Below are positions 24,350 through 32,620 of a DNA stretch of 64,000 nt, piece by piece (the first letter of the stretch is position 1; each line of letters begins with the position of its first letter). This DNA comes from Amycolatopsis lurida (GTDB lineage Bacteria > Actinomycetota > Actinomycetes > Mycobacteriales > Pseudonocardiaceae), in assembly GCF_900105055.1 (NCBI RefSeq), contig NZ_FNTA01000004.1:7471501-7535500 (forward strand), written 5' to 3'. A program made the position numbers and the translations under genes. The notes beneath the pieces were generated by a model. The model was not told where the DNA came from. It saw only the letters and a program-made list of their open reading frames with translations, and searched no databases.

Positions 24350-25582
24350 GTGACCACCGATAGCTCGCTTCGTGAAGAACCCCAGCTCACCATCCGACCA
24401 AAGCCCTCGGCGTTCTTTTTGCGCCGTCGTTTTCTCCGCACTTTCGGGCCCGCGCTGGTGCTGGCCGTCAGCGGCCTGATCGTCCTGCTCGTGAGCGGCA
24501 CCGTCGTGGTGCCGTTCCAGCAGACGCTGGTCCTGCGCGGCAAGATGGGCTCGAAATCGGATCTCTTCGAGGACGCCAAGGTCCAGGAAATCCTGATGCG
24601 TCACCACCTCCGGGTCCACGTGACCAGGACGGGATCACGGGACATCGCCACGCACGACCTCAGCCAGTACGACTTCGTGTTCCTCTCGGGCGAGCCCGCC
24701 GCCGGTCTCGTCCGGCGGTCGAGGGCCAACGAGTGGACGGGCTCCGCGCGGCAGCCGTTCACCAGCCCGATCGTACTGGCCACGTACCGCCGTTACGCGG
24801 AAACGCTGGCGGGTAAAGGGATCGCGGTGAAACCACCGGGGCAGGACCTCTACTACACGCTGGACACCGACAAGTTCATGCAGGTGATGAAGCGGGGGGA
24901 GACCTGGGATTCGCTGGGCGTCCGAGACCACGGCGCCGCGAACGGCAACCGGGTGCTGGCGCAGACCTCGAACATCTGCGACTCCAATTCGGGCGCGACG
25001 TACCTGATCTTGCTGGCGTTCCTGGAGAACGGCCGTCAGGTCCCGGTCGTCGACCCGCGTCCGGCCGGCGCGCCCGCCGGACCGCCGAACCTCTCGGACG
25101 CGAAGAAGCTGGCCAGCCGGTTGAAACCCCTCGTGGCGGCCCAGGGCTTCCCGTCGTCCGATCTCTCGGAGTCCTACGCGAACGTCGCCGAAGGTGACAA
25201 GCCGATCGTCGTCATCTACGAGCACCAATACCTCGCGATGCAGTTGCGGGCCAAGGCGCAGAGCGGGCAACCGGACCACGACCGGGTGCTGCTGTACCCG
25301 AAGGACAACATCCTGACGAAACCGCAGTTCCTCGCCCTGAAGCCCGAAGCGGAACGGCTGGGCGAACTGATCACCTTCGATCCCGAGCTGCAGCGCCGCG
25401 CGATGGAGCTCGGCTTCGGCGTCGCGACCCCCGCGGGCAGCACGAAGAGCGCGCGGCTGTACGACTTCCTGCGCGGACAGGGATTGCCGACCCCGGAGAC
25501 CGCCGACAACGACAGCACCACGCCGCTGCCGGACAATCTGGTGCTGGAGGAGATGATCAAGACGGTCGGGGACTGCCCGTGA
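24350..25582 (+). CDS. membrane-anchored binding-protein-like extracellular protein
   Basis: Protein of 410 residues, starting at GTG 24350. The cytoplasmic N-terminus is followed by one transmembrane helix (about 35-60, FGPALVLAVSGLIVLLVSGTVVV). The extracytoplasmic part resembles a type II solute-binding fold (VHVTRTGSRDIATHDLSQYD, LAQTSNICDSNSGATYL, DKPIVVIYEHQYLAMQL), ending in a cysteine. Its stop overlaps the next gene (GTGA), a binding-protein/VWA fusion, so the two probably work together at the membrane. No permease or ATPase is encoded nearby, so a transport role is unlikely. Function unknown. Confidence 0.75.
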   Translation: MTTDSSLREEPQLTIRPKPSAFFLRRRFLRTFGPALVLAVSGLIVLLVSGTVVVPFQQTLVLRGKMGSKSDLFEDAKVQEILMRHHLRVHVTRTGSRDIATHDLSQYDFVFLSGEPAAGLVRRSRANEWTGSARQPFTSPIVLATYRRYAETLAGKGIAVKPPGQDLYYTLDTDKFMQVMKRGETWDSLGVRDHGAANGNRVLAQTSNICDSNSGATYLILLAFLENGRQVPVVDPRPAGAPAGPPNLSDAKKLASRLKPLVAAQGFPSSDLSESYANVAEGDKPIVVIYEHQYLAMQLRAKAQSGQPDHDRVLLYPKDNILTKPQFLALKPEAERLGELITFDPELQRRAMELGFGVATPAGSTKSARLYDFLRGQGLPTPETADNDSTTPLPDNLVLEEMIKTVGDCP

Positions 25583-27114
25583 AGCGGCTGCTCGCGGTCC
25601 TGTGCTGCCTGCTCCTGGTGGGCACCGCCTGTACGAGCGGTGGCCAGAAGGTGAAACTGCGCGTGCTCGCCAGTTCCGAACTGGCCGACCTCGGGCCGAT
25701 TCTCGACGACCTTCGCGGGGAAACGGGAATCGAACTGGAAATGGATTTCCGGGGAACCGTCGACGCGAGCACTTCCCTCACGCCGGGGAAAGCGACGCAC
25801 GATCTCGCCTGGCTTTCCACCGACCGGTATTTCCAGCTCAAGCACCGGCAATCGGGCGACAAGGGGGAACGGCCGCTCGCGACCAAGACCATGGTGTCGC
25901 CGGTGATCGTCGGGATCACCCCGGCGAAGGCGGCGGAACTGCGCCGTGGCAAACCCGACGGGAAGCTCTCGTGGGCGGACCTGGCGGACGCGGCGGCGGG
26001 CGGCGGCTTCCGGTTCGCGATGGCGGATCCGGCCAAGTCGACCAGCGGGCTCACCTCGCTCGTCGGGGTGGCGACGGCCGCCGCGGGCACCGGTGCCGCG
26101 CTGCGTCTCCAGGACGTCGAATGCGACAAGCTCCAGGGCTTCCGCACCGGGCACACGCTCACGGCGGACACCTCCGCCGAGGTGGCCGAGCGGTTCGCCG
26201 AGCGCCAGGACGTCGACGCGATCATCGGGTACGAGTCCACGCTGCTCTCGCTCAACGCGAGCGGCAGGCTCAAGACACCGCTGGAGCTGGTGTACCCGCG
26301 CGACGGCATCGTCCAGTCCGACTACCCGGTCCTGTTGCTCGACCCGGCCAAGCGGGAGGCGTACGACATGGTCGTCTCTTGGCTCAGGAGCCCGGCGACA
26401 CAGAAGAAACTGATGGAAAGGACGCTCCGGCGCCCGATCGCCGGCAACGTGGAGCTGGATCCGAGACTGCCCGCCTCGACCGGGAACTCGCTGTACTTCC
26501 CCGACGAACAGGCGGTCGTGGACAAACTCCTCGACGACTACGCGGCCACCGCCGGCCGTGCTCCCGGGCGCGTGATCTTCGTGCTGGACTTCTCCGGTTC
26601 GATGAAGGGGCAAAGGATCGCCGCGCTCCGGGCGACCTTCGCCGGGCTGAGCGGCGGGCCGGACGGCGGATTCGACCGCTTCTATCGCGGCGAGCTGCTC
26701 ACGGTCCTCCGTTTCGGCGGGAAGATACTGGGGGACAGGGAGTTCACCGTCGGCGGGCCTCAGGATCTCGACGCGCTGCGGGCCTTCATCGCCGCCGACG
26801 AGTTCGACGGCAGCACGGCGGTCTGGTCGGCGCTCGGTGAGGCCTACGCGAAGGCCGGCGCCCATCGCCGTGCCGAGCCGGACCGGAGCGTCTCGATCGT
26901 GCTGATGACCGACGGCGAGAACAACACCGGACCGGGCATCGAAGAATTCCTGCGCGCGCCGAGGGATCCGGGCGTGCGCACGTACACCATCCGGTACGGC
27001 GAGGCCGATCCCGCCGAACTGGAACGCGCGGCCGTGGCCACCGGTGGCCGGATGGTCGACGCGAACGCGACATCCCTGCTCAAGGCCTTCAAGGAGATCC
27101 GTGGTTGCCGATAA
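25579..27114 (+). CDS. substrate-binding and VWA domain lipoprotein
   Basis: Exported lipoprotein, 511 residues, starting at GTG 25579. The signal ends VGTAC with Cys18 as the lipid site. Residues about 25-310 form a type II solute-binding domain (VLASSELADLGPILDDL, DLAWLSTDRYF, ADPAKSTSGLTSLVG). Residues about 330-510 form a von Willebrand factor A domain. Its metal site is complete: DFSGS (Asp337), a threonine in FDGSTAVW, and MTDGENN. A ligand-binding lobe fused to a VWA adhesion domain suggests metal-dependent protein-protein interaction controlled by a ligand. It is flanked by a membrane-anchored binding-like protein and a membrane protein in one operon. Confidence 0.82.
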   Translation: MKRLLAVLCCLLLVGTACTSGGQKVKLRVLASSELADLGPILDDLRGETGIELEMDFRGTVDASTSLTPGKATHDLAWLSTDRYFQLKHRQSGDKGERPLATKTMVSPVIVGITPAKAAELRRGKPDGKLSWADLADAAAGGGFRFAMADPAKSTSGLTSLVGVATAAAGTGAALRLQDVECDKLQGFRTGHTLTADTSAEVAERFAERQDVDAIIGYESTLLSLNASGRLKTPLELVYPRDGIVQSDYPVLLLDPAKREAYDMVVSWLRSPATQKKLMERTLRRPIAGNVELDPRLPASTGNSLYFPDEQAVVDKLLDDYAATAGRAPGRVIFVLDFSGSMKGQRIAALRATFAGLSGGPDGGFDRFYRGELLTVLRFGGKILGDREFTVGGPQDLDALRAFIAADEFDGSTAVWSALGEAYAKAGAHRRAEPDRSVSIVLMTDGENNTGPGIEEFLRAPRDPGVRTYTIRYGEADPAELERAAVATGGRMVDANATSLLKAFKEIRGCR

Positions 27115-27874
27115 TCTGTGGTGGGACGTCTGGGGAGTGTGGCTCGGGGTCTGGGTGCTGACCGTGGCCGCCTTCCTCGTCGCGGCCGTCGTCTTCGTGA
27201 AGCACTGGCGCCGCGCCCGATCCGACGGCGACCAGGGGATGATCCGGGGCATCGCCTTTTACCTGCACACGAAGTCCGTGATGGGGCTCTATCAGTTGCA
27301 TCGCTACAACGAGGCGCTGGAACAGGAGGTCGAGAAACGGAAGAGCCGGGGCTGGCGGTTCTGGGGATCGGGCGGATTCGGCCCGCTGCAAGGGGAAACC
27401 GAGCGCACCGACACCGATGAGGAGTTCCGGCGGTACATCCGCAAGGCCGAACCGATCACGGTGATCGGCATCGTGACGAAGGTGCTCGAGAAGCACCACG
27501 ACATCATCTACGTGGACCTGGCGAAAGAGGAATTGGTCCACAACCGGGCGCTGGTGAAGGAACTCGGCTGGGCCGACGGTCCCGAGAGCACCCGGCAGCT
27601 CCAGACTCGGCTGCGGGGTGTCGAGGCGTTCGTCTCGGTGAAGGGCCTGTTCCGTAAACGCTCCCAGACCGACACCGAGACGGTTTTCGTGGCGCCGTAC
27701 GGGAATCCGGACGATCCGGGGCGGAGCAGGCGGGTCCGCTTCACCTGCGTCACCAGCGACCTGCGCGACACCGCGCCCGCCGGCGCGTTCCGGGCGCGGT
27801 GTCTCGGCAAGGTCGAGGACTGGGACCCCGAAACCGGTGAACTCGTCGTTCACCCCATCGCGATCTTCAAATGA
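27101..27874 (+). CDS. single-pass membrane protein of the VWA operon
   Basis: Protein of 257 residues. GTG 27101 has AAGGAG five bases upstream and overlaps the VWA gene by 14 bases. One N-terminal helix (about 8-30) is followed by a basic stretch. A soluble cytoplasmic part contains EPITVIGIVTKVLEKHHDII and RLRGVEAFVSVKGLFRKRS, then VRFTCVTSDLRDTAPAGAFRARCLGKVEDW, which looks like a beta-rich (possibly OB-like) domain. Its 3' end overlaps the convergent MBL gene by 25 bp. No family recognised. It probably completes a three-protein envelope complex. Confidence 0.7.
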   Translation: MVADNLWWDVWGVWLGVWVLTVAAFLVAAVVFVKHWRRARSDGDQGMIRGIAFYLHTKSVMGLYQLHRYNEALEQEVEKRKSRGWRFWGSGGFGPLQGETERTDTDEEFRRYIRKAEPITVIGIVTKVLEKHHDIIYVDLAKEELVHNRALVKELGWADGPESTRQLQTRLRGVEAFVSVKGLFRKRSQTDTETVFVAPYGNPDDPGRSRRVRFTCVTSDLRDTAPAGAFRARCLGKVEDWDPETGELVVHPIAIFK

Positions 27875-28758
27875 TCGGCGCAGAAACACCCGACGCCTTT
27901 CGCGATCCAGTCCCGGCCTTCCCACTCGGGGTGGCGTTCGATCATCAGCGCTTCGATCTCCGCGGCGATGGTCTCTTCGGGAAGAGACGAGTCGCGCCGT
28001 GACCAGGTCTCGTCGCGCAGCAGTTCGAGGTATTCGCGAACGTCGGTCAGGATCCGGCGTCCGGAGATGTCGCCGTGGCCGGGGACGACGATGTCCGGCC
28101 CGGCGGCGGCCAGCCGCCCCAGCACCTCGATCCACCGCGATCCCGAGACGTCGGTGTCGTGCGGCGGGAACCACGGGAAGATCGCGAACTGGCCGGTCTC
28201 GACCAGATCCCCGGTGAACAGCGCGCCCGCGTCGGGCACGGTCACCACCTGGTCGCCCTTGCTGTGTGCCCGCCCGGTGGCCTCCATGCGCACCACCCGT
28301 CCGCCGAGGTCGAGTTCGTACGCGTCGTCGTAGACCACGTCCGGGGTGGCAAGGACGACGCCGTCCAGCGCCCGGGCGACCGGGGCGCCGAGGCCGCGGA
28401 ACATCTCCAGATAGCCCGGTCCTTTGTGGACCAGGTCCGCCGCCTGTGCGCTGTTGACGAGGTAGGTCGCCTCGTCCGCGAAGACCTGCGCGCCGAAAGC
28501 GTGCTCGGGGTGGAAATGCGTGGTGGTCAGGTAAATCCGGCGGCCGCGGGCGTGCTCGGCCGCGAAGGCGAGCACCTTCTCCGCGTTGCGGGGACCTAGC
28601 CCCGTGTCGACGACGAGCACCGAGTGGGAGCCGCCGATGATCCCGATGTTGGGGACGAGGTCGACGCCGAGATTCGGGACCACCACGAGGTCGCGGGCGA
28701 TCTCCCTGGCTTGGCCGGGTTCGACGGCGGGCTCGTGGGTGAGGGGTTCGAAGGGCAT
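27850..28758 (-). CDS. MBL-fold metallo-hydrolase
   Basis: Cytoplasmic metallo-beta-lactamase-fold hydrolase, 302 residues from ATG 28758. The metal motif reads TTHFHPEHAFG, so the usual HxHxDH aspartate is replaced by glutamate. Further ligands are AHSKGDQ (His), FTGDLVE (Asp) and VPGHGD (His). The substitution may change metal use. Frames extending upstream run through the divergent LysR gene and were rejected. A LysR-type regulator starts 82 bp away on the other strand with an inverted repeat between, so regulation by it is likely. Substrate unknown. It overlaps the 3' end of the upstream convergent gene. Confidence 0.83.
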   Translation of the reverse strand: MPFEPLTHEPAVEPGQAREIARDLVVVPNLGVDLVPNIGIIGGSHSVLVVDTGLGPRNAEKVLAFAAEHARGRRIYLTTTHFHPEHAFGAQVFADEATYLVNSAQAADLVHKGPGYLEMFRGLGAPVARALDGVVLATPDVVYDDAYELDLGGRVVRMEATGRAHSKGDQVVTVPDAGALFTGDLVETGQFAIFPWFPPHDTDVSGSRWIEVLGRLAAAGPDIVVPGHGDISGRRILTDVREYLELLRDETWSRRDSSLPEETIAAEIEALMIERHPEWEGRDWIAKGVGCFCADHLKIAMG

Positions 28759-28812
28759 GACCCCAGCTTCGGGCCGGTCTCGGTGCGCCGTCCAAGTCCG
28801 ATCTCCACCGCT

Positions 28813-28831
28813 TGATACCTGATGGGTATCA
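28813..28831. promoter_or_regulatory. inverted repeat, likely LysR operator
   Basis: TGATACCTGATGGGTATCA has perfect 7-bp arms with 5-base spacing and contains a T-N11-A pattern. It lies in the 82-bp space between the MBL gene and the LysR gene, 10 bp before the LysR start. This is the expected position for autorepression and control of the divergent gene. Confidence 0.65.
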
Positions 28832-28840
28832 TCGCTGGTG

Positions 28841-29701
28841 ATGGAGCTTCGTCTGCTGCGATATTTCGTGGCCGTCGCCGAGGAGCGGCACTTCGGCCGG
28901 GCCGCCGCGCGGCTGCACATGACCCAGCCGCCGCTGAGCCGGGCCATCCGGCAGCTGGAGAGCGACCTCGGCGTCGTCCTGCTGCTCCGATCCGCCGCCG
29001 GCGCCGAGCCCACCGCCGCCGGGGCCGCGCTGTACGCCGAGGCTCGCACCCTGCTGGACCAGGTAGAACGTGCCCGTGCCCGGGTGCTGGAGGCGGCGGG
29101 GCCCGCGACGCTCACCGTCGGCACCCTGGCCGACGGAGCGGGGGAGTCGGGCACCCGGCTCGCCGCGGCGTTCCGCCGACGGCATCCCGAGGTCTCGATC
29201 CGCTTCCGCGAGACGGATTTCACCGATCCCACCACCGGGTTGCGCGCCGGGTTGGTCGACGTCGCGCTGACCCGGGCGCCGTTCGACGAGACCGGCCTCA
29301 GCGTCCGCGTCCTGCGATCCGACCCGGTCGGGCTGGTGCTGCGCACCGGTGACCCGCTCGCTGGCCATGCGTCGCTCCGGCTGGCCGACGTCGCCGATCG
29401 GCCCTGGTTCCAGCTGCCGGACGGCACGGACCGGCTGTGGCGCGAGTACTGGAACGGGGCCACGCCCATCGGGGAGCGTCCCGCCGGGCCGGTGGTGCGC
29501 ACGGTCGGCGAATGTCTTCAGGCCGTCCTCTGGAACGGCTCGGCCGGGATCGCGCCGCTGGGGCACGCCCTGCCCGACGGGCTGACCTGGGTGCCGCTGA
29601 CCGACATGCCCCCGAGCCCGCTGGTCGTCGCGTGGGTGACCGAGCGGGAGAACCCGCTGATCCGCTCCTTCGCGCGGATCGCCATCGAAAGCCATCGCTA
29701 G
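28841..29701 (+). CDS. LysR-family transcriptional regulator
   Basis: Regulator of 286 residues from ATG 28841 (a GTG sits one codon earlier). Its N-terminal winged HTH is MELRLLRYFVAVAEERHFGR, then AAARLHMTQPPLSRAIRQLE. It is followed by a type II periplasmic-binding effector domain (LTVGTLADGAGESGTRLAAA to the C-terminus). It is divergent from an MBL hydrolase. Effector unknown. Confidence 0.93.
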   Translation: MELRLLRYFVAVAEERHFGRAAARLHMTQPPLSRAIRQLESDLGVVLLLRSAAGAEPTAAGAALYAEARTLLDQVERARARVLEAAGPATLTVGTLADGAGESGTRLAAAFRRRHPEVSIRFRETDFTDPTTGLRAGLVDVALTRAPFDETGLSVRVLRSDPVGLVLRTGDPLAGHASLRLADVADRPWFQLPDGTDRLWREYWNGATPIGERPAGPVVRTVGECLQAVLWNGSAGIAPLGHALPDGLTWVPLTDMPPSPLVVAWVTERENPLIRSFARIAIESHR

Positions 29702-29703
29702 AG

Positions 29704-29719
29704 CGCACTTACAAGTGCG
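29704..29719. promoter_or_regulatory. palindrome CGCACTTACAAGTGCG, likely HxlR operator
   Basis: A perfect 16-bp palindrome lies 74 bp upstream of the MBL gene at 29793, followed by a partial repeat TACTTCCC. CTTACAAG-like elements are typical of HxlR-controlled promoters. The HxlR gene itself follows 9 bp after the MBL gene, so the unit is probably autoregulated from here. Confidence 0.6.
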
Positions 29720-29792
29720 TACTTCCCTTGGGAGAGCGGCTCCCCGAAAGTGAGTCACAGCATCGCTCACCGTCCACAAGGGAGAACACATC

Positions 29793-30686
29793 ATGTCGAG
29801 ACCCGCTGTCAGGTCTCAGATCCGGGTCGGCCGCACCACCGTCACCTACCTGCCCGACGGCCACGCCTGGCTCAACCCCGCCGTTTTCCTGCCATCGAGC
29901 GTCCCGTCCGGCTGGGCGGCCCACGACGCGTTCCTCGACGAACGCGGCTGGTTCCCGGTCAGCATCGGTTCCTTCCTGATCCGCACCGGTGACCGGACCG
30001 TCCTGGTGGACCTGGGGCTGGGCGCCGCCGACTTCGCCTTGCCCGGTGCCGCCGAGTTCCATGGCGGCGGCCTGCTCGACGCACTGGCCGCGGAGGGCGT
30101 GACACCCGAAGACGTCGACACCGTGATCTACACGCATCTGCACCATGACCACGTCGGCTGGACGACGAACGTGCCGCCCAGCCCGGACGGCACGGCCGAG
30201 CCGGTGACCGGGCTGACCTTCCCGGCGGCGCGGCATCTCGTCAGCGAGAGCGAATGGGCGCACTGGTCCGGCACGAACGACCCGGTCGGTCCGGATCCGC
30301 TCGCCGTCCAGCGGCCGCTGGCCGAGGTGATCGGCTTCTTCGGAGACGGCGACATCGTCGCGCCGGGTGTGCGGATACTCGCCACACCGGGGCACACGCC
30401 CGGCCACAGCAGCGTCGTGGTCACCGATCCGGCCGCGGAGGACCCCCGCCGCGTCGTCGTGCTCGGCGACGTCATGCACTGCCAGGTGCAGATCACCGAA
30501 AGCCACTGGACGTTCGCGTTCGACGTCGATCCGGCGGAGGGCGTCGCCACCCGGGAGCGCCTGCTGAAGGAGATCGAGGACGATCGGACGATCCTCGCGG
30601 GCGGGCATTTCGCCGGTCAGGTGTTCGGCCGGGTCCTGCCGCCCACGTCGCGCCGGATCTGGGCCGCCGGCCAGGTCACCGGATAA
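29793..30686 (+). CDS. MBL-fold hydrolase, lactonase-like
   Basis: Hydrolase of 297 residues from ATG 29793 (AGGGAG upstream) with the canonical motif THLHHDHVGW. Further metal ligands are PGHTPGHSS (His), VLGDVMH (Asp) and GGHFAG (His). The sequence layout matches the AttM/AiiA-like and related lactonase branch of the superfamily: an IGSFLIRTGDRTVLVDLGLG strand before the motif. It may therefore open lactones such as N-acyl-homoserine lactones or gamma-butyrolactones; that is inference. It is co-transcribed with the HxlR regulator 9 bp downstream. Confidence 0.85.
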   Translation: MSRPAVRSQIRVGRTTVTYLPDGHAWLNPAVFLPSSVPSGWAAHDAFLDERGWFPVSIGSFLIRTGDRTVLVDLGLGAADFALPGAAEFHGGGLLDALAAEGVTPEDVDTVIYTHLHHDHVGWTTNVPPSPDGTAEPVTGLTFPAARHLVSESEWAHWSGTNDPVGPDPLAVQRPLAEVIGFFGDGDIVAPGVRILATPGHTPGHSSVVVTDPAAEDPRRVVVLGDVMHCQVQITESHWTFAFDVDPAEGVATRERLLKEIEDDRTILAGGHFAGQVFGRVLPPTSRRIWAAGQVTG

Positions 30687-30695
30687 CGTCGGGGC

Positions 30696-31124
30696 ATGCC
30701 GGAGCCACACCGCCGCCGTCCCCGTCCAGGCACTCCAGGCCAGGTGCTGGCCTGGTTGCCGGACGGGCGGCCGGCCGACGTGTACAGCGCGCCATGCCCT
30801 TCGCGACAGGTCCTGGACCGCATCGCGGACAAATGGACCGCGCTCATCGTCGGCTGCCTCTCCACGGGGACCAAGCGCTACAGCGAACTGCGCACCGCGA
30901 TCGATGGGGTGAGCGAGAAGATGCTCACTCAGACCCTGCGCGGCCTCGAACGCGACGGTCTGGTCACGCGCACCGTGCATCCGACGGTGCCACCGAAGGT
31001 CGAGTACACGTTGACCAAGCTCGGCGGCACACTCTCCGCCCCGTTGGCGGTGATCCGGGACTGGGCCGAATCCCATATCAACGAGATCAACGACGCCAGG
31101 ACGCGATACGACGGCGGCGTGTAG
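30696..31124 (+). CDS. HxlR-family transcriptional regulator
   Basis: Winged-helix regulator of 142 residues. The HxlR core is CPSRQVLDRIADKWTALIVG, then KRYSELRTAIDGVSEKMLTQ and TLRGLERDGLVTRTVHPTVP with PKVEYTLTKLGGTL. The cysteine before the first helix is typical and can sense electrophiles or oxidants. A 30-residue proline/arginine-rich N-terminal extension precedes the domain. It probably represses the MBL-HxlR unit through the 29704 palindrome. Confidence 0.93.
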   Translation: MPEPHRRRPRPGTPGQVLAWLPDGRPADVYSAPCPSRQVLDRIADKWTALIVGCLSTGTKRYSELRTAIDGVSEKMLTQTLRGLERDGLVTRTVHPTVPPKVEYTLTKLGGTLSAPLAVIRDWAESHINEINDARTRYDGGV

Positions 31125-31152
31125 AAACAGCGGCTCCGGGGCATTCACCGGC

Positions 31153-31572
31153 ATGCCGGACTCACCTCCAGAACCCGACGACGCGACCGTCGACGCTGTC
31201 GGAAAGCTGGTCTTCGCTCTCGAAACGGTCGAGCAGGCCCGCGGTCACCTGTACGCCTTCCATCACCTCACGGGGACAGCCGACTTCGCACTCGGCGATG
31301 CCGTCGAAGGCCTCCGGAAAGCCGGGCACGCCGAGTGGGCGGAGCGGATCGAGACCGAGCTGATCGGGCTCAACGTCCTGCCGGACAGGTGGACCTTCCA
31401 GGTGATCGAGGAGTATGACGACGGCTACTACCAGGCCTACCGCGACCTGACGCGGGACGTCGCCGAAGACCTGACCGGCGGGCGCCGTCACCTGCACGAA
31501 GAACGGATCAAGCGGCGACGGCGAACGGAGGGACGGCCGGGCCACGAAATGGGGCGGCCGTCGAGCGGCTGA
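31153..31572 (+). CDS. conserved hypothetical protein
   Basis: Cytoplasmic protein of 139 residues from ATG 31153. It is helix-rich: VGKLVFALETVEQARGHLYA, FHHLTGTADFALGDAVEGLR, GHAEWAERIETELIGLNVL. A basic, disordered C-terminus (HEERIKRRRRTEGR) follows. It resembles a short actinobacterial family annotated as hypothetical. It ends 1 bp before the convergent DUF3140 stop. Function unknown. Confidence 0.72.
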   Translation: MPDSPPEPDDATVDAVGKLVFALETVEQARGHLYAFHHLTGTADFALGDAVEGLRKAGHAEWAERIETELIGLNVLPDRWTFQVIEEYDDGYYQAYRDLTRDVAEDLTGGRRHLHEERIKRRRRTEGRPGHEMGRPSSG

Positions 31573-31573
31573 G

Positions 31574-31900
31574 CTACTTGCGGGGGTCGTGGCCCCAGTT
31601 CATCAGCGAGTGCCGCCACGTCGTGTCCTCGATGTCACCGGACGGGCGCTGCGCGAGATGCCGGTGCACGTAGCCGACCACCTTGCGCATGTGCTTTTCG
31701 TCTTCCGCGGAGAGATCCGCTTTCTTCGTGCGCAGGATCGCCACGATCCGGCGGCCCGACTCGTGGCCGACGGACTCGCCGCCGTTCTTGTGCTGCCCCG
31801 CGTCGCGGGACTCGTCGGTCTTCAGCCACTTCTCGAGTTCCGCCGCGGTCATGTTGACCGCTTCGCCGAACTCGGTCCGGATGTCCTTGTCCTCGCTCAC
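31574..31900 (-). CDS. DUF3140 family protein
   Basis: Protein of 108 residues. The DUF3140 core is plain: VNMTAAELEKWLKT, GESVGHESGRRIVAILRTKK, MRKVVGYVHRHLAQRP and RHSLMNWGHDP. Function is unknown; the family often accompanies DUF2945 in actinomycetes, as here. It is the last gene of a three-gene minus-strand unit, and its start overlaps the DUF2945 stop (ATGA). Confidence 0.9.
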   Translation of the reverse strand: MSEDKDIRTEFGEAVNMTAAELEKWLKTDESRDAGQHKNGGESVGHESGRRIVAILRTKKADLSAEDEKHMRKVVGYVHRHLAQRPSGDIEDTTWRHSLMNWGHDPRK

Positions 31901-32106
31901 AGCTTCTCCAGAGCCTCGGGCTTGTGCACCGCTTCGCCGCCGCTTTTGTCGCTGCGGACCAGGTACTGCGGCTCCTCCTTGGACGCTCGCACGGTGCGGC
32001 CGCCCGCCTCGGTGTCGGAGGTGATCTCCTTCAGGACCTCACCTTCGGCCTGCCCGCCGTGACTGTTCCAGCGGACCTTGTCGCCTTTGCGGAATCGCTC
32101 GGTCAT
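31897..32106 (-). CDS. DUF2945 (HVA1/TUDOR-like) family protein
   Basis: Protein of 69 residues from ATG 32106: FRKGDKVRWNSHGGQAEGEV then PQYLVRSDKSGGEAVHKPEAL. This is the complete small beta-barrel of the hypervirulence-associated TUDOR (DUF2945) family. Role unknown. Start and stop overlap its neighbours by 4 bases each, indicating translational coupling in the unit MSMEG_6728-like, DUF2945, DUF3140. Confidence 0.9.
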   Translation of the reverse strand: MTERFRKGDKVRWNSHGGQAEGEVLKEITSDTEAGGRTVRASKEEPQYLVRSDKSGGEAVHKPEALEKL

Positions 32107-32584
32107 CGCACTCCTTCTCGTCGTGGACGGTCCGACGCGGGCCAGACGTACGGCAGGTCGTCGGGAACGTCCGGGAAACTCGCGCGGTAGTGCCCCGGGT
32201 CCTTGCGGACGAGCGCGGACTGGTGGCTGCGATGGAAGTCCGTGTCGCCGAGCCAGGGCGGAAGCTCTTTCGCGTCCGCGAGCCGGTCCTGGGTGCGGAT
32301 CTCGTCCAGCCCGGTGGCGCGGAGAAGATCGAGCCGCAGCGTGTCGCGGCAGGTGTCCTGGCGACCGGTCTCGCACCAGACCTCGCAGATGTCGAGGCCG
32401 TACCGGACGAGTGCTTCCTCTAGCCCGCCCACATCGCCGCGGCCGGATGGTGACGCCAGCCGTACCCCGCCACCGTCAGCGCGCGCAGCACCTGGATCGT
32501 CTCGACCCGCTGCTTACCGAGCCTCCGCTGATCGAGGACGGAAGCGGAGGCCCGGAAGTCGACGCACGGGAGAAACGTCTGCAC
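32103..32584 (-). pseudogene. MSMEG_6728 family gene with frameshift
   Basis: The family protein is split between two frames. From GTG 32584 the first frame gives VQTFLPCVDFRASASVLDQR, then RLGKQRVETIQVLRALTVAG, YGWRHHPAAAMWAG, and then meets TAG at 32422-32420. The second frame resumes there with EEALVRYGLDICEVW, LPPWLGDTDFHRSHQSALVR and FPDVPDDLPYVWP to the stop at 32103. Family members read MWAGYEEAL continuously, so one base is missing after TA near 32421. Either a real -1 frameshift or an assembly error. Function of the family is unknown. The gene heads the unit with DUF2945 and DUF3140. Confidence 0.85.
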
Positions 32585-32620
32585 ACCATCGGCTTCCCCG
32601 TCGTCACGGGTTCAAACCGA

